DNA of 64,000 nucleotides from Alphaproteobacteria bacterium (GTDB lineage Bacteria > Pseudomonadota > Alphaproteobacteria > UBA8366), in NCBI GenBank assembly GCA_028281325.1, contig JANQKC010000005.1, positions 145,696 through 209,695 on the forward strand, read 5' to 3'. Under the pieces are notes generated by a model that searched no databases, had not been told where the DNA came from, and saw only the letters and a list, made by a program, of their open reading frames with translations. Shown piece by piece: positions 8,796 through 18,545 of the stretch. Positions within the stretch are counted from its first letter, which is position 1; the number at the start of each line of letters is the position of its first letter. Both the position numbers and the translations under genes were made by a program.

Positions 8796-8967
8796 TGACT
8801 TTCCTCCACAACCTGTCTGACTCCTGCCCTGAACAGATACCGAGACGCGCCGCAGGTCAAGTTGGGCAAACGGAAACCGGCGGTTCCGGCCCGTCCGCAA
8901 TCACGGTGGGCGCGCTGGGTGCGGTGGGCGTGCTATTTTGCGGCGGACCGACTGTGGGAAAGACTGA

Positions 8968-9783
8968 ATGGCGACGATTACGCTGCGGCTGACGACTTTT
9001 CTGTCCATATCCGCTTGCTTGCTATCGATCGTGACGGGACCGGCGTCGATGGCGGCGGAACGGCATGTCATCGAACCGCGACCCGGCGTGAAGCAAGAAT
9101 TCTTGCTGCTACGGCCCGACGGCCCGCCGTCGGCCAGCGTGGTGCTGTACGCCGGCGGCAGCGGATCGATCGGCATAGGCAAAGACGGTTCCCTCAAGCG
9201 TGGCGGAAATTTCCTGGTCGAGGCACGGGCGCTGTTCGCGGACCAGGGGTTCCTGGTGCTGGTTCCCGACCGGCCATCGGATTGGGCCGGCGGCGACAAA
9301 TGGTCCTACCGGCTGACCGCGGAACATGCGCAGGACGCCGCCGCCTTGATCGCCGTCCTGCGCGCCGAGGCGGACGTTCCGGTTTGGCTGATCGGGACGA
9401 GCCGCGGGTCGATTTCCGCGGCGAACGCAGCGGCTCGGATCGATCAGAACGGACCAGCGGGGATCGTCCTGACCGCGTCGGTGACCAATGGGGGCAACAA
9501 GCTGCGACCGTCGCTTGCCGATATCGACCTCGGGCGGATTTCGGCTGCGACGCTCATCGTCGGTCATGAGGACGATGACTGCCATGTCACGCCGTGGTCG
9601 GAGCAGGCGGATCTGGTCCGGAAACTCACGAAGGCGCGAAAGGTCGAAGCCGTTGCCGTAGCGGATGGCGAGGCGGGAGACCTATCGGCCCCTTGTAAGT
9701 CACATTCCCATCACGGTTTTCTGGGCATTGAGAAATCGACCGTGGCCCGCATCGCCGCGTGGATTCTCACGGCCGGCCGCTGA
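8968..9783 (+). CDS. Secreted alpha/beta hydrolase
   Basis: A 271-residue protein with an N-terminal signal peptide (hydrophobic 5-25, cleavage near SMAAE) followed by an alpha/beta-hydrolase fold. The nucleophile elbow is GTSRGS (about 145-150), an acid is likely in GHEDDDCH, and the base in HHGFLG near residue 252. It probably acts as an esterase or dipeptidyl-peptidase-like hydrolase in the periplasm. It stands alone on the plus strand, convergent with the DUF1028 gene. The substrate cannot be told from the sequence. Confidence 0.8.
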   Translation: MATITLRLTTFLSISACLLSIVTGPASMAAERHVIEPRPGVKQEFLLLRPDGPPSASVVLYAGGSGSIGIGKDGSLKRGGNFLVEARALFADQGFLVLVPDRPSDWAGGDKWSYRLTAEHAQDAAALIAVLRAEADVPVWLIGTSRGSISAANAAARIDQNGPAGIVLTASVTNGGNKLRPSLADIDLGRISAATLIVGHEDDDCHVTPWSEQADLVRKLTKARKVEAVAVADGEAGDLSAPCKSHSHHGFLGIEKSTVARIAAWILTAGR

Positions 9784-9800
9784 AGGGCAGCCGCACGGCG

Positions 9801-10487
9801 CTATTCCTTGGTCTGTTGGTCGGCGAGCCAATCGTCCAACCGGGGCACCCGGGCATCGACCAAGCGCCAGTTGTAGTAGGGAATGGTCGGCTTGTAGATG
9901 TCGTAGACGCGGCGGAGTTCCCCGACCGGTTCGTCGTGGATATCGACGCGTAAATTCACCTCGGAAAACTCCTTGTCGCCGTACACGAGGATGGCCGCCG
10001 ACCGCTGGCCGCCATGTTGGCCGCCGGCATCGCGTCCGGCCTCGATACCGCGCATCAGGCGATCCTCCAACGGATCGTCGGGCGAGGCGAGGTAGGCTTC
10101 CTCGATCGCGGAAAGGACATGCTCGCCTTTCAAGGCGTTGCCAAGCGCGAGATGACTGTCGCCGATGTGATAGCCAGTGTAATCCCGGTTTTCCGCGCCG
10201 TTGCGGCAGGCGATGAAGCCATCGTCGTCGATCACGCCCAACTGCCGGTATTCCGCATAAGGATCGCCCGCAACCACCGCGTCGATGACGTTCGGCGCCT
10301 TGTAGCCCAGTTCCAGGAACCGCATGGCGGTGTCGCCCAGGCGCGGGTCGGCGATGGCCATGATCGATACCGCGCCCACCCTGGGCCGGATGAAGGGGAC
10401 CCTTACGCCGACGGCCAGGGCATTTGTCGCCGTGGCGATGCCGAGACGCCCGGACTCCTTGCACCGTCCCATGATTGTGAACGTCAT
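9801..10487 (-). CDS. DUF1028 domain-containing protein
   Basis: About 228 residues of the DUF1028 family, an Ntn-hydrolase-like fold of unknown reaction that often occurs beside peptide or amino-acid catabolic genes. The N-terminal block TFTIMGRCKESGRLGIATAT and the central GQRSAAILVYG are family-typical. The open frame runs to 10571, but ATG 10487 has GGAGGG eight bases ahead and coincides with the family start, where the residue after Met could be exposed as a nucleophile. Monocistronic as far as seen. Confidence 0.85.
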   Translation of the reverse strand: MTFTIMGRCKESGRLGIATATNALAVGVRVPFIRPRVGAVSIMAIADPRLGDTAMRFLELGYKAPNVIDAVVAGDPYAEYRQLGVIDDDGFIACRNGAENRDYTGYHIGDSHLALGNALKGEHVLSAIEEAYLASPDDPLEDRLMRGIEAGRDAGGQHGGQRSAAILVYGDKEFSEVNLRVDIHDEPVGELRRVYDIYKPTIPYYNWRLVDARVPRLDDWLADQQTKE

Positions 10488-10624
10488 TGTCTTCCCTCCC
10501 GCGATTGTCACGCAGACCGCAAATTCGACTGCTCTATGGGAATTGTGCGCGGGGGGACGCCGCCGACGCAAGAAATAGGGAGAACACGGTGAAGGAAGGG
10601 CGGGTTATGCCCGTCCGGTCTACG

Positions 10625-10897
10625 CTAGGATTCGCTCAACTCGTCGTGCGAATTGGCGGCGGGGGGTGTCGCGGAGCCCGCATCACCGAACATTTTGACC
10701 GCCATTTCGTAGATCGCGATGGACGAGGCGGCGAAGATCACAATCAGCAGCCATGGCGCCATGGCGGATTCCAGATTGTGCGCCATCAATGCAACGCAGC
10801 CGGTAATAAAGACCGCGATCGCAATTGCACCGAATAAGGGCCGTCGCTGTAGGTTCACAGAGCGCCATCCTCTCCAAGACGGTACTGGATCCACCAC
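10625..10897 (-). CDS. Small membrane protein, two predicted TM helices
   Basis: Up to 90 residues with two hydrophobic segments (FGAIAIAVFITGCVALM and PWLLIVIFAASSIAIYEM) and a polar C-terminal tail. The start is uncertain: GTG 10897 gives 90 residues, while GTG 10858 lies about ten bases after GGAGAGG and gives 77. No family recognised. It may be a structural or stress-related inner-membrane peptide; that is a guess. Confidence 0.55.
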   Translation of the reverse strand: MVDPVPSWRGWRSVNLQRRPLFGAIAIAVFITGCVALMAHNLESAMAPWLLIVIFAASSIAIYEMAVKMFGDAGSATPPAANSHDELSES

Positions 10898-11281
10898 CAG
10901 CGTCCCAATTCTATCCCTGTGAGCGCCGGTACGCCACTAAAACACCTAAAAGCGGTATTCCCACCCGCTCGATAAATCAAGGGATGCATCGACCACCTGC
11001 CGAATTATTTCCTATCAAGCTGATTCACAGTGCTTTTCCATTCAATGATCCGACCGGCGATGTCACTCGCTCGGCCGATCGCCGAGGGATTCGGGCGTAG
11101 GATCCGCGACTCGCAACGCTTAGAACCGGCTTCCGCGACGGTCGAATTCCATGATCACGGGCGGCTCCACCCGGACGCAAACGGTCGACCCCCGAAGGAC
11201 TATCGACCCATCCGGCATCGCGTGGTTCCTTGGGTGCCTGGCGCCTCGAAACAGCGCATCTCCGCGGGACAGAGCAATTCA
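10898..11281. other. Intergenic stretch without a convincing gene
   Basis: About 380 bases between the small membrane protein and the zinc-ribbon gene. An open frame from 11030 runs into the zinc-ribbon gene, but its first 84 residues look like translated non-coding DNA (Arg/Pro-rich, no family features). No tRNA or clear terminator was seen. Promoters for both flanking genes must lie here. Confidence 0.5.
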
Positions 11282-11521
11282 ATGAAACCGGAAAAAGAAA
11301 TCGATATCGAGGGTATCAACTTCGACTGCAGCTGCCCCAAATGCGGCCATGAAACCGGCAAGACGGCGGCCTATATCCGCCAATACGCCGAGTATGTCTG
11401 TCAGGCATGTGAAACAATCGTTCCGATCGTCGATCGCCGCGAAATCCTGCAGGCAATCGCCGTCGGCGAAAAGGTCATCGAACTCGCCAAGACGATCCGG
11501 GACCCGAAGTCGGCCGCTTGA
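11282..11521 (+). CDS. Small zinc-ribbon protein
   Basis: A 79-residue protein. CSCPKCGHETGK and, about 25 residues on, YVCQACE give a four-cysteine zinc ribbon (CxxC-x26-CxxC), followed by an acidic and basic C-terminal helix (REILQAIAVGEKVIELAK). Such proteins may bind nucleic acid or another protein. ATG 11282 is chosen because residues before it do not look coding; no good ribosome-binding site is seen. It precedes two chemotaxis receptors, but 265 bases and no operon signal separate them. Confidence 0.6.
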   Translation: MKPEKEIDIEGINFDCSCPKCGHETGKTAAYIRQYAEYVCQACETIVPIVDRREILQAIAVGEKVIELAKTIRDPKSAA

Positions 11522-11786
11522 GCACGCGGACCAGCCGCACCGCCGACGACACTAAACTCTTCATTTTAGCATGGAACCGGCGCTTTCCTTGACGTCCTCA
11601 AGGGAAGCGTATCGGCGCTCGCACGCAATTTTCACACTTAAAACGAGTGACAGGGAAAATCATTTAACGGAATTTTTACGCAAAGTGCGTAGTTTCCAGC
11701 GCTATTCCGGCGCTGATCTCTCATAGGTAGTTGGTCATGCAAAGGTTCACGTATTAGTTTTTACAATCTTTAATATAGGCGCAAAA

Positions 11787-13283
11787 ATGGGATTCGCTCT
11801 TCTCAAGTCCAAGCCGGCAAACGCAGGGATTGATCCGTCCGTTTATCGGCAGATGATCGACAACATGCCGGTCAGCGTAATGATCTGCGAGTTGGAAGAC
11901 TTCACGATCACCTTCGCGAACCAATCATCGCTCACCGCGCTCAAGTCGTTGGAACATGTCTTGCCGGTCAAGGCCGACGAGATCATTGGTCAATCCATCG
12001 ATATTTTCCACAAGAACCCAGCGCATCAGCGGAAACTGTTGGCCGATCCGAAGAATCTGCCGCATTCAGCGAGGATTGCAGTCGGAGACGAGTGGCTGGA
12101 CCTTCTGGTGTCTCCGCTGATGGATCGCAACGGCGCCTATATCGGTCCGATGCTGACGTGGAGCATCATCACCGAGCAGGTGAAGCAGGAGGCGGAAACG
12201 GAGAAGCTTCTGCAAATGCTCGACGAGATGCCGATCAACGTCATGCTGGCCGACAAGGACACCCTGGAGCTGACCTACGTCAATGAGACCAGCATCAAGA
12301 CGCTCAGCGCCCTAGAGCATCTCCTGCCGTGCAAGGCGAGCGAGCTAAAAGGCAAGTGCATCGATATCTTCCATAAGAACCCGCAACATCAGCGCGACCT
12401 GCTCAAGGATTCGTCAAGACTGCCGCACCGGGCCGTCATCACCCTGGGTGAGGACAAGCTGGAACTGAATGTCACCGCGCTGACCAGTCCATCCGGCGAG
12501 TATCTCGCGCCGATGTTGAGCTGGTCGGTGATTACGGACAACGTCAAAATGGCGGAGAACGTATCCGGCGTGGTGTCCGCGGTGGCGGCGGCGTCCGAGG
12601 AGATGCAGAACAGCGCAACCTCGTTGACCAGCACGGCCGACCAATCGCGTTCGGTCGCCGCGACGGTCGCCTCGGCGACGGACGAGCTTGGATCGTCCAT
12701 CCAGGAAATCTCCCGCCAGGTCGGCCAGTCGACCCAGTTGGCCAACGAAACCGCGGAGGCGGCCGACCAATCCCGCGAAAAGATCGAGGGCCTAGCCCAG
12801 GCGGCGGAGCAGATCGGCGATGTCGTCAATATCATTCAGGACATCGCGGAGAAGACCAATCTGCTGGCCTTGAACGCCACCATCGAGGCGGCGCGCGCTG
12901 GGGAGGCGGGTAAGGGCTTCGCGGTCGTGGCGAGCGAGGTCAAGACGCTGGCGAACCAGACGGCGAAGGCCACCGAGGATATCAGCCAGCAGATTGAGAA
13001 TATCCAGAACGAGACCGGTTCCGCGGTCGCGGCGACGCAATCCATTACCAGCAAGGTCGAGGAAATGAATGGCGTGACATCGACGATCGCTGCCGCCATC
13101 GAGGAACAGAATTCGGCCACGCAGGAAGTCGGCATGAACATCAACCAGGTTTCCGATGCCTCTGTCGAAACCGAGCGTATGGCGAAGGACACCTTGGGTG
13201 CGGCGGCGGAACTCGCCACCAAGTCCGACGAACTGCAGGGTCACATCAACCAATTCATGGAAAACCTCGGCGTCAAATCTTAA
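11787..13283 (+). CDS. Soluble methyl-accepting chemotaxis protein with two PAS domains
   Basis: A 498-residue receptor with no membrane segment. Two PAS repeats, about 15-135 and 140-258, are plainly related: each has NMPxxVM/EMPINVM and a DIFHKNPxHQR motif with conserved His residues. The signalling coiled coil follows, with the hairpin tip [30 protein letters not shown] cut here at about 352-380. It should sense a cytoplasmic signal, perhaps redox, haem or flavin linked, and control CheA/CheW, which are not in the window. A strong terminator follows. The next gene is a second receptor of the membrane type. Confidence 0.95.
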   Translation: MGFALLKSKPANAGIDPSVYRQMIDNMPVSVMICELEDFTITFANQSSLTALKSLEHVLPVKADEIIGQSIDIFHKNPAHQRKLLADPKNLPHSARIAVGDEWLDLLVSPLMDRNGAYIGPMLTWSIITEQVKQEAETEKLLQMLDEMPINVMLADKDTLELTYVNETSIKTLSALEHLLPCKASELKGKCIDIFHKNPQHQRDLLKDSSRLPHRAVITLGEDKLELNVTALTSPSGEYLAPMLSWSVITDNVKMAENVSGVVSAVAAASEEMQNSATSLTSTADQSRSVAATVASATDELGSSIQEISRQVGQSTQLANETAEAADQSREKIEGLAQAAEQIGDVVNIIQDIAEKTNLLALNATIEAARAGEAGKGFAVVASEVKTLANQTAKATEDISQQIENIQNETGSAVAATQSITSKVEEMNGVTSTIAAAIEEQNSATQEVGMNINQVSDASVETERMAKDTLGAAAELATKSDELQGHINQFMENLGVKS

Positions 13284-13617
13284 CGGAAGGTTCTGTTAAG
13301 ATATCGATGGGCGGCCAGTTGGATACGCAACTGGCCGTTTTTGCTTATTTTTATATCGTTTTTGAAACAATTAAACGATTGTGCTAGATAAATGAAATAC
13401 AATTAATATTCAATATACATATTATTTTCAGATATTTACAATATTTCAATCTCCCAATGACATATTCAGAAACCTTGATAGTGCAAATTTCTGATCCGGG
13501 ATCGTGACATTTACGAACAGTGACTGCGGATGCTTGCAGCGATCGCGAGGACAAGAATCGCGATGAGCCGAAGCGCCCGAGTAAAGGATCAAAGAATAGA
13601 ATATTGGAGTTATTGGG
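13284..13617. other. AT-rich intergenic region between two chemotaxis receptors
   Basis: Holds the terminator of the upstream receptor (13312-13342), then about 130 bases that are much more AT-rich than the surroundings (around 13343-13480), then the promoter and leader region of the second receptor. No open frame of note. Confidence 0.6.
13312..13342 (+). terminator. Rho-independent terminator after the soluble chemotaxis receptor
   Basis: A perfect ten-base stem, CGGCCAGTTG (13312-13321) with CAACTGGCCG (13328-13337), six-base loop, followed at once by TTTTTG. Confidence 0.92.
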
Positions 13618-15723
13618 ATGCCGTTGGATTCAATGAACGAGGCGCCGGACCAAGTCAAAGACCCGGTAGATCAGAAAGCCGATAAGCCCAAAAAGAAATC
13701 TGGTGCGAAAGGCTTCTCTATCCAAAACATGAAAGTTGGGATGAAGATCGGACTGGGTTCCGCTCTGATCCTGGTATTCTTGGTCATCGTTGCGGGTACC
13801 AGCTACTATGGCCTTTCCATCGGGAACAAGGACTTCACAGAGTACCGGTCGATTGCGCGCCAAACGACTCAGATGGGCCGCATTCAGGCGAATCTTTTGT
13901 CCGCGCGGCTTGGGGTGAAGGACTACATCATTAATGGGTCCGACAAAGCCGCCGAGGTTGTAAACGAGCGAATCGCCGCTCTCATAAAGTACACTAACAA
14001 GGCAAAAGAGTTGGTCACGAATCCCGACCAGTTGAAAGCGATAAATCACGCGGCGGCACAGATCGGCGTCTATAAATCCACCTTCGACAAAGTCATTGAT
14101 TTTCGCGCGAAGCGGAACGCCGAAGTGGACAAGATGAACGCGTTCGGGCCGCAGGCAGAACGCAGCCTGACCAAGATCATGGAAAGCGCATTCCAGGACA
14201 ACGATCCGCAAGCCAGCTTCCTGGCCGGCAAGACGCTGCGCCATCTATTGTTGGCACGGCTCTATTCCAACCGCTTCCTCGTGGATAATGCGCAGTCGTC
14301 TGCGGACCGCGCCAATCAGGAACTGGACGCGCTCGCCCAAAATGCGGAACAAATGAAAACGGAACTTCAGAATCCAACGCGCCAGCAACTGGCGGCTGAA
14401 GTCCAAGCCCTTACAAAGCAATACAAGCTAGCCTTCACGACGGTTACCGCCACTATCTTCGAACGGAACGGAGTCATCAGCGGAACGTTGGACAAGATCG
14501 GCCCGGAAATCGCCAATTCGATGGAGCAGATTAAGCTTCAGAACAAGGCGGAGCAGGACCGGTTGGGTCCGGAAGCGACCGAAGCGATGGATAATTCGGT
14601 TCTCATGATGGAAGTCGTCGCAGCGCTTGCGATTATCATCGGAGGAATCTTGGCCGTCTTCATTGGCCGTGCGATTTCCCGGCCGGTCATCGCAATGACC
14701 AGTTCCATGAATCGGTTGGCCGATGGCGAGCTAACGGTGGAAATTCCGGCGATCGGCCGGACCGATGAAATCGGTCAGATGGCCGATGCGGTCCAGGTGT
14801 TCAAGGACAATGCCATCGAGGTCGACCGCTTGCAGAAAGAACGGGCCGAACAAGAACGGCTGGCGGAAGAGAAGAAGCGCCAGGACATGGAAAAGCTGGC
14901 CGACGAATTCGAGATGAGTGTCAGCGAAGTCGTGAAGACCGTCTCGGCCGCCGCGACGGAAATGCAATCGACGGCCAAGGAGATGTCTTCGACCGCCGAC
15001 CAGACCAAGACCCAGGCCGGTCACGTCGGCACCGCGTCGGAGAACGCCTCCGGCAACGTGCAGACGGTCGCCGCGGCCGCCGAGGAACTCTCGGCGTCGA
15101 TTTCGGAGATCAGCCGGCAGATCAGCGATTCGAATACGATCGCACAGCAGGCCGTCGGGGATGCCGAAACGACCAATGACGCGGTTCAAGGCCTCGCCAC
15201 CGCTGCGCAAAAGATCGGCGATGTCGTCAGCCTGATCCAGGACATCGCGGAGCAGACCAACTTGCTCGCCCTCAACGCCACCATCGAGGCGGCGCGCGCG
15301 GGCGAGGCGGGTAAAGGCTTCGCGGTCGTCGCAAGCGAGGTGAAATCGCTGGCCAATCAGACGGCGAGCGCTACGGAGGAAATCTCCAACCAGATCACCG
15401 AAATGCAGCAGGCGACCGACGGTACGGTTGAATCGATCGAGAAGATCACGGGCGTGATCAATCAGATCAGCTCGAACGCGGCGACAATCGCATCCGCTAT
15501 CGAGCAGCAGAACTCGTCGACGCAGGAAATTTCTCGAAACGTTCAGCAGGCCTCGCAGGGCACGCAGGAAGTGACGCAGAATATTTCCAACGTCAGTCAA
15601 GCTGCCGAAGAAACGGGTACCGCCGCGGGGCAAGTCCTCGACGCCGCCGGGGAACTGTCCCAGCAATCCGAGTTGCTGCGGTCGAAGGTCGAGACCTTCA
15701 TCTCCGATCTTCGCGTGGCATAG
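13618..15723 (+). CDS. Transmembrane methyl-accepting chemotaxis protein, HBM-type sensor, HAMP
   Basis: A 701-residue receptor. A Lys-rich cytoplasmic N-tail (1-43) leads to TM1 (about 45-67), a periplasmic all-helical sensor of about 260 residues (67-330) whose size suits the helical bimodular class, TM2 (about 331-355), HAMP (about 356-410) and the signalling domain with the hairpin tip near 541-575 ([20 protein letters not shown]). HBM receptors bind organic acids or similar small molecules; the ligand here is unknown. Its signalling tip is almost identical to that of the upstream soluble receptor, so both should join the same array. GGAG lies nine bases before ATG 13618. Confidence 0.94.
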   Translation: MPLDSMNEAPDQVKDPVDQKADKPKKKSGAKGFSIQNMKVGMKIGLGSALILVFLVIVAGTSYYGLSIGNKDFTEYRSIARQTTQMGRIQANLLSARLGVKDYIINGSDKAAEVVNERIAALIKYTNKAKELVTNPDQLKAINHAAAQIGVYKSTFDKVIDFRAKRNAEVDKMNAFGPQAERSLTKIMESAFQDNDPQASFLAGKTLRHLLLARLYSNRFLVDNAQSSADRANQELDALAQNAEQMKTELQNPTRQQLAAEVQALTKQYKLAFTTVTATIFERNGVISGTLDKIGPEIANSMEQIKLQNKAEQDRLGPEATEAMDNSVLMMEVVAALAIIIGGILAVFIGRAISRPVIAMTSSMNRLADGELTVEIPAIGRTDEIGQMADAVQVFKDNAIEVDRLQKERAEQERLAEEKKRQDMEKLADEFEMSVSEVVKTVSAAATEMQSTAKEMSSTADQTKTQAGHVGTASENASGNVQTVAAAAEELSASISEISRQISDSNTIAQQAVGDAETTNDAVQGLATAAQKIGDVVSLIQDIAEQTNLLALNATIEAARAGEAGKGFAVVASEVKSLANQTASATEEISNQITEMQQATDGTVESIEKITGVINQISSNAATIASAIEQQNSSTQEISRNVQQASQGTQEVTQNISNVSQAAEETGTAAGQVLDAAGELSQQSELLRSKVETFISDLRVA

Positions 15724-15745
15724 CAGACCCTATCGAAACGCAATC

Positions 15746-15778
15746 GGACCTGGCCATGTGCGGCCGGGTCCTTTTTTT
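15746..15778 (+). terminator. Rho-independent terminator after the membrane chemotaxis receptor
   Basis: Stem GGACCTGGCC (15746-15755) with GGCCGGGTCC (15762-15771), one G-T pair, followed by seven T. Confidence 0.93.
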
Positions 15779-15863
15779 GGCAAAACGGTTCCATTTTAAC
15801 CATGTTTTAATTCCTATCGCCTAGTATGCGATCGTCACATGACGCATTAAATTCGATCGAATA

Positions 15864-15897
15864 AGCCCCGCAATCTCTCCCTGCGGGGCTTTTTTTC
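15864..15897 (+). terminator. Second Rho-independent terminator with no gene upstream
   Basis: Perfect nine-base stem AGCCCCGCA (15864-15872) with TGCGGGGCT (15882-15890), then six T. It lies about 85 bases after the previous terminator, and no open frame of note lies between them. It could end a small RNA or be a back-up terminator. Confidence 0.85.
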
Positions 15898-16029
15898 TTT
15901 TCTTACAATCGGTTGGCGAAAACCTCCAAGGCTAGTTCCTATGGACTAGTCCGTCGGCATGCTAGGCGGAAACGGTACAACCGCTAGGCTTCCTTTCCGA
16001 GCGAACACTCGAAATCAGGAGCGCCCCGC

Positions 16030-16164
16030 ATGTCCGAAAACGCCGCCGAACAGACTGGTTCCGTCGATTGGGACACCACCCAGTCCAACGACATGCTGAT
16101 CGGCACTGTCGTCCTGGCCGGTTGTTTCGCTCTCGTTTGCCTGTTCATGGTCGCTTCGGTCTAG
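16030..16164 (+). CDS. 44-residue single-pass membrane peptide
   Basis: ATG 16030 has AGGAG eight bases ahead. It encodes 44 residues: a polar N-terminus (MSENAAEQTGSVDWDTTQSN) and one hydrophobic helix (MLIGTVVLAGCFALVCLFMV) ending SV. The strong ribosome-binding site and the clean one-helix topology support a real gene. It resembles the short accessory subunits of terminal oxidases in size and layout only; no family is claimed. It lies on its own between the chemotaxis receptors and the DoxX gene, which is convergent. Confidence 0.65.
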   Translation: MSENAAEQTGSVDWDTTQSNDMLIGTVVLAGCFALVCLFMVASV

Positions 16165-16202
16165 CGCGGGGGACCGGCCTGGCGTCCCACCGCGCCGAAC
16201 CG

Positions 16203-16652
16203 TCAATCCGCTGTATCGTAACGCCGCAGGAGCGTGTCCAGAATAGGCTCACGGGCCGTCATGGCGTAGGCGCCGCCACCCAACAAGGCCTGAACGACCG
16301 CTGTCACGGTCAGAAACAGCGGATACTCCCAACCGCCGCCATTCGCGGAAAACAGCCATCCATTGCCTGAATGCGCCCAGGTCGCCCCGAGCAGCACAGG
16401 GACCAGGATCAAGGCCACCGTTCGGGTCTGGAAGCCCAAGATCAACGCCAGGCCACCCGCCGTTTCGAGCGCAAAAATGAGATACGCACTCTCGGGCGGC
16501 AAACCCAAGCTTCCGAAATAGTCGGCCGTGCCCGGCAAGGTAAAGACGACGAGTTTGAGGTAAGCGCTGTGCGCCAAGAACATCACGCCCAGCGATAGGC
16601 GCAGCAGCAGCGCCGCATAGGGGGCGGTTCGGGGATCGATTGCCGTGTTCAT
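16203..16652 (-). CDS. DoxX family membrane protein
   Basis: A 149-residue four-helix inner-membrane protein. The N-terminal LLLRLSLGVMFLAHS, the GSLGLPPESAYLIFALETAGGLALILGF region (cut here) and the later hydrophobic helices are DoxX-typical. Family members occur with thiol, sulfur or quinone metabolism and in stress protection; the exact role is unknown. It is divergent from a LysR regulator with a 140-base shared region that carries a near-symmetric operator, so it is the probable target of that regulator. Confidence 0.9.
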   Translation of the reverse strand: MNTAIDPRTAPYAALLLRLSLGVMFLAHSAYLKLVVFTLPGTADYFGSLGLPPESAYLIFALETAGGLALILGFQTRTVALILVPVLLGATWAHSGNGWLFSANGGGWEYPLFLTVTAVVQALLGGGAYAMTAREPILDTLLRRYDTAD

Positions 16653-16722
16653 CGTATTTCTCCTCTTGTTCGCTCGTGATGATGCGTGTCATTCGCTGTG
16701 GGCTAAGATGATTGTTTTTCTA

Positions 16723-16761
16723 TGCAAGAAAAATTCGCTATAATTCGAAACATTTCTTGCA
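16723..16761. promoter_or_regulatory. Inverted-repeat operator between doxX-like and LysR genes
   Basis: TGCAAGAAA (16723-16731) and TTTCTTGCA (16753-16761) are a perfect nine-base inverted repeat with 21 bases between them. The spacer holds TATAAT (16739-16744) and TTCGAA. The position in the divergent region fits a LysR-type binding site overlapping the promoter. Confidence 0.7.
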
Positions 16762-16792
16762 AATTTGCACAGAGTGCTGGATTTAGCGGCCG

Positions 16793-17683
16793 ATGGATTG
16801 GGACGACCTGCGAATTTTTCTTGCCGTCGCCCGGGAAGGCTCGCTTTCCGGAGCGGCCCGGACGCTGGGTGTGAACCACTCGACCGTTTTTCGCCGCATA
16901 AAGGGATTCGAGGACCAGATCGGCGTCCGCCTATTCGACCGGATGCCGTCGGGTTACGCATTGACCGTGGCCGGCACGGAAATGCAGGAGACCGCCGAAC
17001 GGATGGAGGAGGAGGTCGAATGGCTCGACCGTCGGATCGCGGGTCAGGATCTGCGCTTGAGTGGCGAAATCGTGGTCACCACGGCCGACACGCTGGTCGA
17101 TGGATTTCTGGGGCCGCATCTGAGAGGGTTCTGCGACGCCTTTCCCGGAATCAAGGTCGATCTGATTCTCGATGCACAGTTTTACAATCTATCCAAACGG
17201 CAGGCCGACATCGCGATCCGGCCGACACTATCCCCGCCGGAGACGCTCGTCGGGCGGCGGCTTTGCGCGGTCGCCTTTGCGTGCTATGCCGCTCCGTCCT
17301 ATCTGGCCGCGATCGGGCCGGAAACGGATCTACAGGACCATCGATGGATCGGACCCGACGAAAGCCTTGCGCATCTTGCCGCCGCCCAATGGCAACGCGG
17401 CGTTGCGGGCGAGGGGCGGGTCCAGATGCGCTGCAACAATCTGCTCGGGCTGCGCAGCGCGGCGGTGGCGGGGCTGGGCGTGGCCACGCTTCCGTGCTTC
17501 ATGGGCGACGCAGACTCCGGCTTAACGCGGGTGACGGCGCCGGACCCCGCTCTCGCGTCCGCGCTCTGGTTGCTGACGCACCAGGACCTGCGGAACACGG
17601 CGCGCGTTCGGGCCTTTCTGGACTATATGGCGCAATCCCTCGCGTCCGATATCGATTTGATGGAGGGCGATCGGAGCGGTTAG
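16793..17683 (+). CDS. LysR family transcriptional regulator
   Basis: A 296-residue regulator. The N-terminal winged helix-turn-helix (residues 1-60) includes DWDDLRIFLAVAREGSLSGA and HSTVFRRIKGFE; the rest is the periplasmic-binding-like effector domain. The LGVNHSTVFRRI recognition helix is of the subgroup that often regulates a divergent neighbour. The DoxX-like gene is divergent and the operator-like palindrome lies between them. Effector unknown. It overlaps the stop of ribH by four bases on the opposite strand. Confidence 0.93.
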   Translation: MDWDDLRIFLAVAREGSLSGAARTLGVNHSTVFRRIKGFEDQIGVRLFDRMPSGYALTVAGTEMQETAERMEEEVEWLDRRIAGQDLRLSGEIVVTTADTLVDGFLGPHLRGFCDAFPGIKVDLILDAQFYNLSKRQADIAIRPTLSPPETLVGRRLCAVAFACYAAPSYLAAIGPETDLQDHRWIGPDESLAHLAAAQWQRGVAGEGRVQMRCNNLLGLRSAAVAGLGVATLPCFMGDADSGLTRVTAPDPALASALWLLTHQDLRNTARVRAFLDYMAQSLASDIDLMEGDRSG

Positions 17684-18195
17684 GGCATTGCCGCGACGCG
17701 AGACAGGTTATCCAGCGTTTGCGCGCACGCTCGGGCCGCTTCCGCGCCTTTCACCTTGAAATGCTCGAAGAAGTACCGCTCGTGCTCACCGTGCTCGTGG
17801 AAATGATGCGGCGTCAGGACGACGGACAGGATCGGCACGTCCGTCGCCAATTGCACCGTCATGATGCCGTCGATGACGGATTTGGCGACGAAATCATGAC
17901 GGTAGATCCCGCCGTCGACGACGAGCCCCGCCGCGACGATGAGCGTATAGCGCCCGGTCCTCGCGAGGAGCTTGGCCTGAAGGGGTATTTCCAAGCTGCC
18001 CGGCACATCGACGGTATCGACCGTAACCGGTTTGACGCCCAGATCGTCCAGCGTATCGACGAATGACAGATAGGCTTGATCGACAATTTCCTTGTGCCAA
18101 CAGGCGCGGATAAAGGCGATGCGATGGGCGGCGGCTGAGGTCGCCGTGCGGTCGCCTTCGGTGTTTGTGGTGTTTGTCGCGAGAATCTGATTCAT
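17680..18195 (-). CDS. ribH: 6,7-dimethyl-8-ribityllumazine synthase, type II
   Basis: A 171-residue lumazine synthase that condenses the ribityl-aminopyrimidine with dihydroxybutanone phosphate in riboflavin synthesis. IAFIRACWHKEIVDQAY, DVPGSLEIPL, VVDGGIYRHDFVA and VVLTPHHFHEH closely follow the Brucella RibH2 pattern, a decameric type rather than the icosahedral RibH1. The open frame runs to 18393 through the riboswitch; that extension is not real. ATG 18195 has AGGA eight bases ahead. No other rib gene is near, so this is a stand-alone riboswitch-controlled copy, perhaps in addition to a main rib operon. Confidence 0.95.
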   Translation of the reverse strand: MNQILATNTTNTEGDRTATSAAAHRIAFIRACWHKEIVDQAYLSFVDTLDDLGVKPVTVDTVDVPGSLEIPLQAKLLARTGRYTLIVAAGLVVDGGIYRHDFVAKSVIDGIMTVQLATDVPILSVVLTPHHFHEHGEHERYFFEHFKVKGAEAARACAQTLDNLSRVAAMP

Positions 18196-18283
18196 GGTTT
18201 TTTCCTGCAATGCGAGACCAGAATCAGGGCGTGAAGGACACGGCAAGTCGCAGCATGTCGGCTGCAACGATGGCGATATCCCA

Positions 18284-18428
<145 letters not shown>

Positions 18429-18545
18429 CGCGGATGGCTATTGAAATCCACCCGCCTGATCAATATAGAGCGTCGGCACGGCCCAGGCAAAACGGTATGG
18501 TGGGCGGGATGTTAGCGTGTTGGGGAGTTTCGGACTCGGTGGCCT

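Noticed and set aside
8796..8900. N-terminal extension of the isocitrate-lyase-family protein
   Set aside because: Arg-rich, non-family sequence; a GGAGG site sits before the internal GTG 8795.
11030..11281. 84-residue extension of the zinc-ribbon protein
   Set aside because: Composition is unlike coding sequence and holds no domain; the short form has the complete zinc ribbon.
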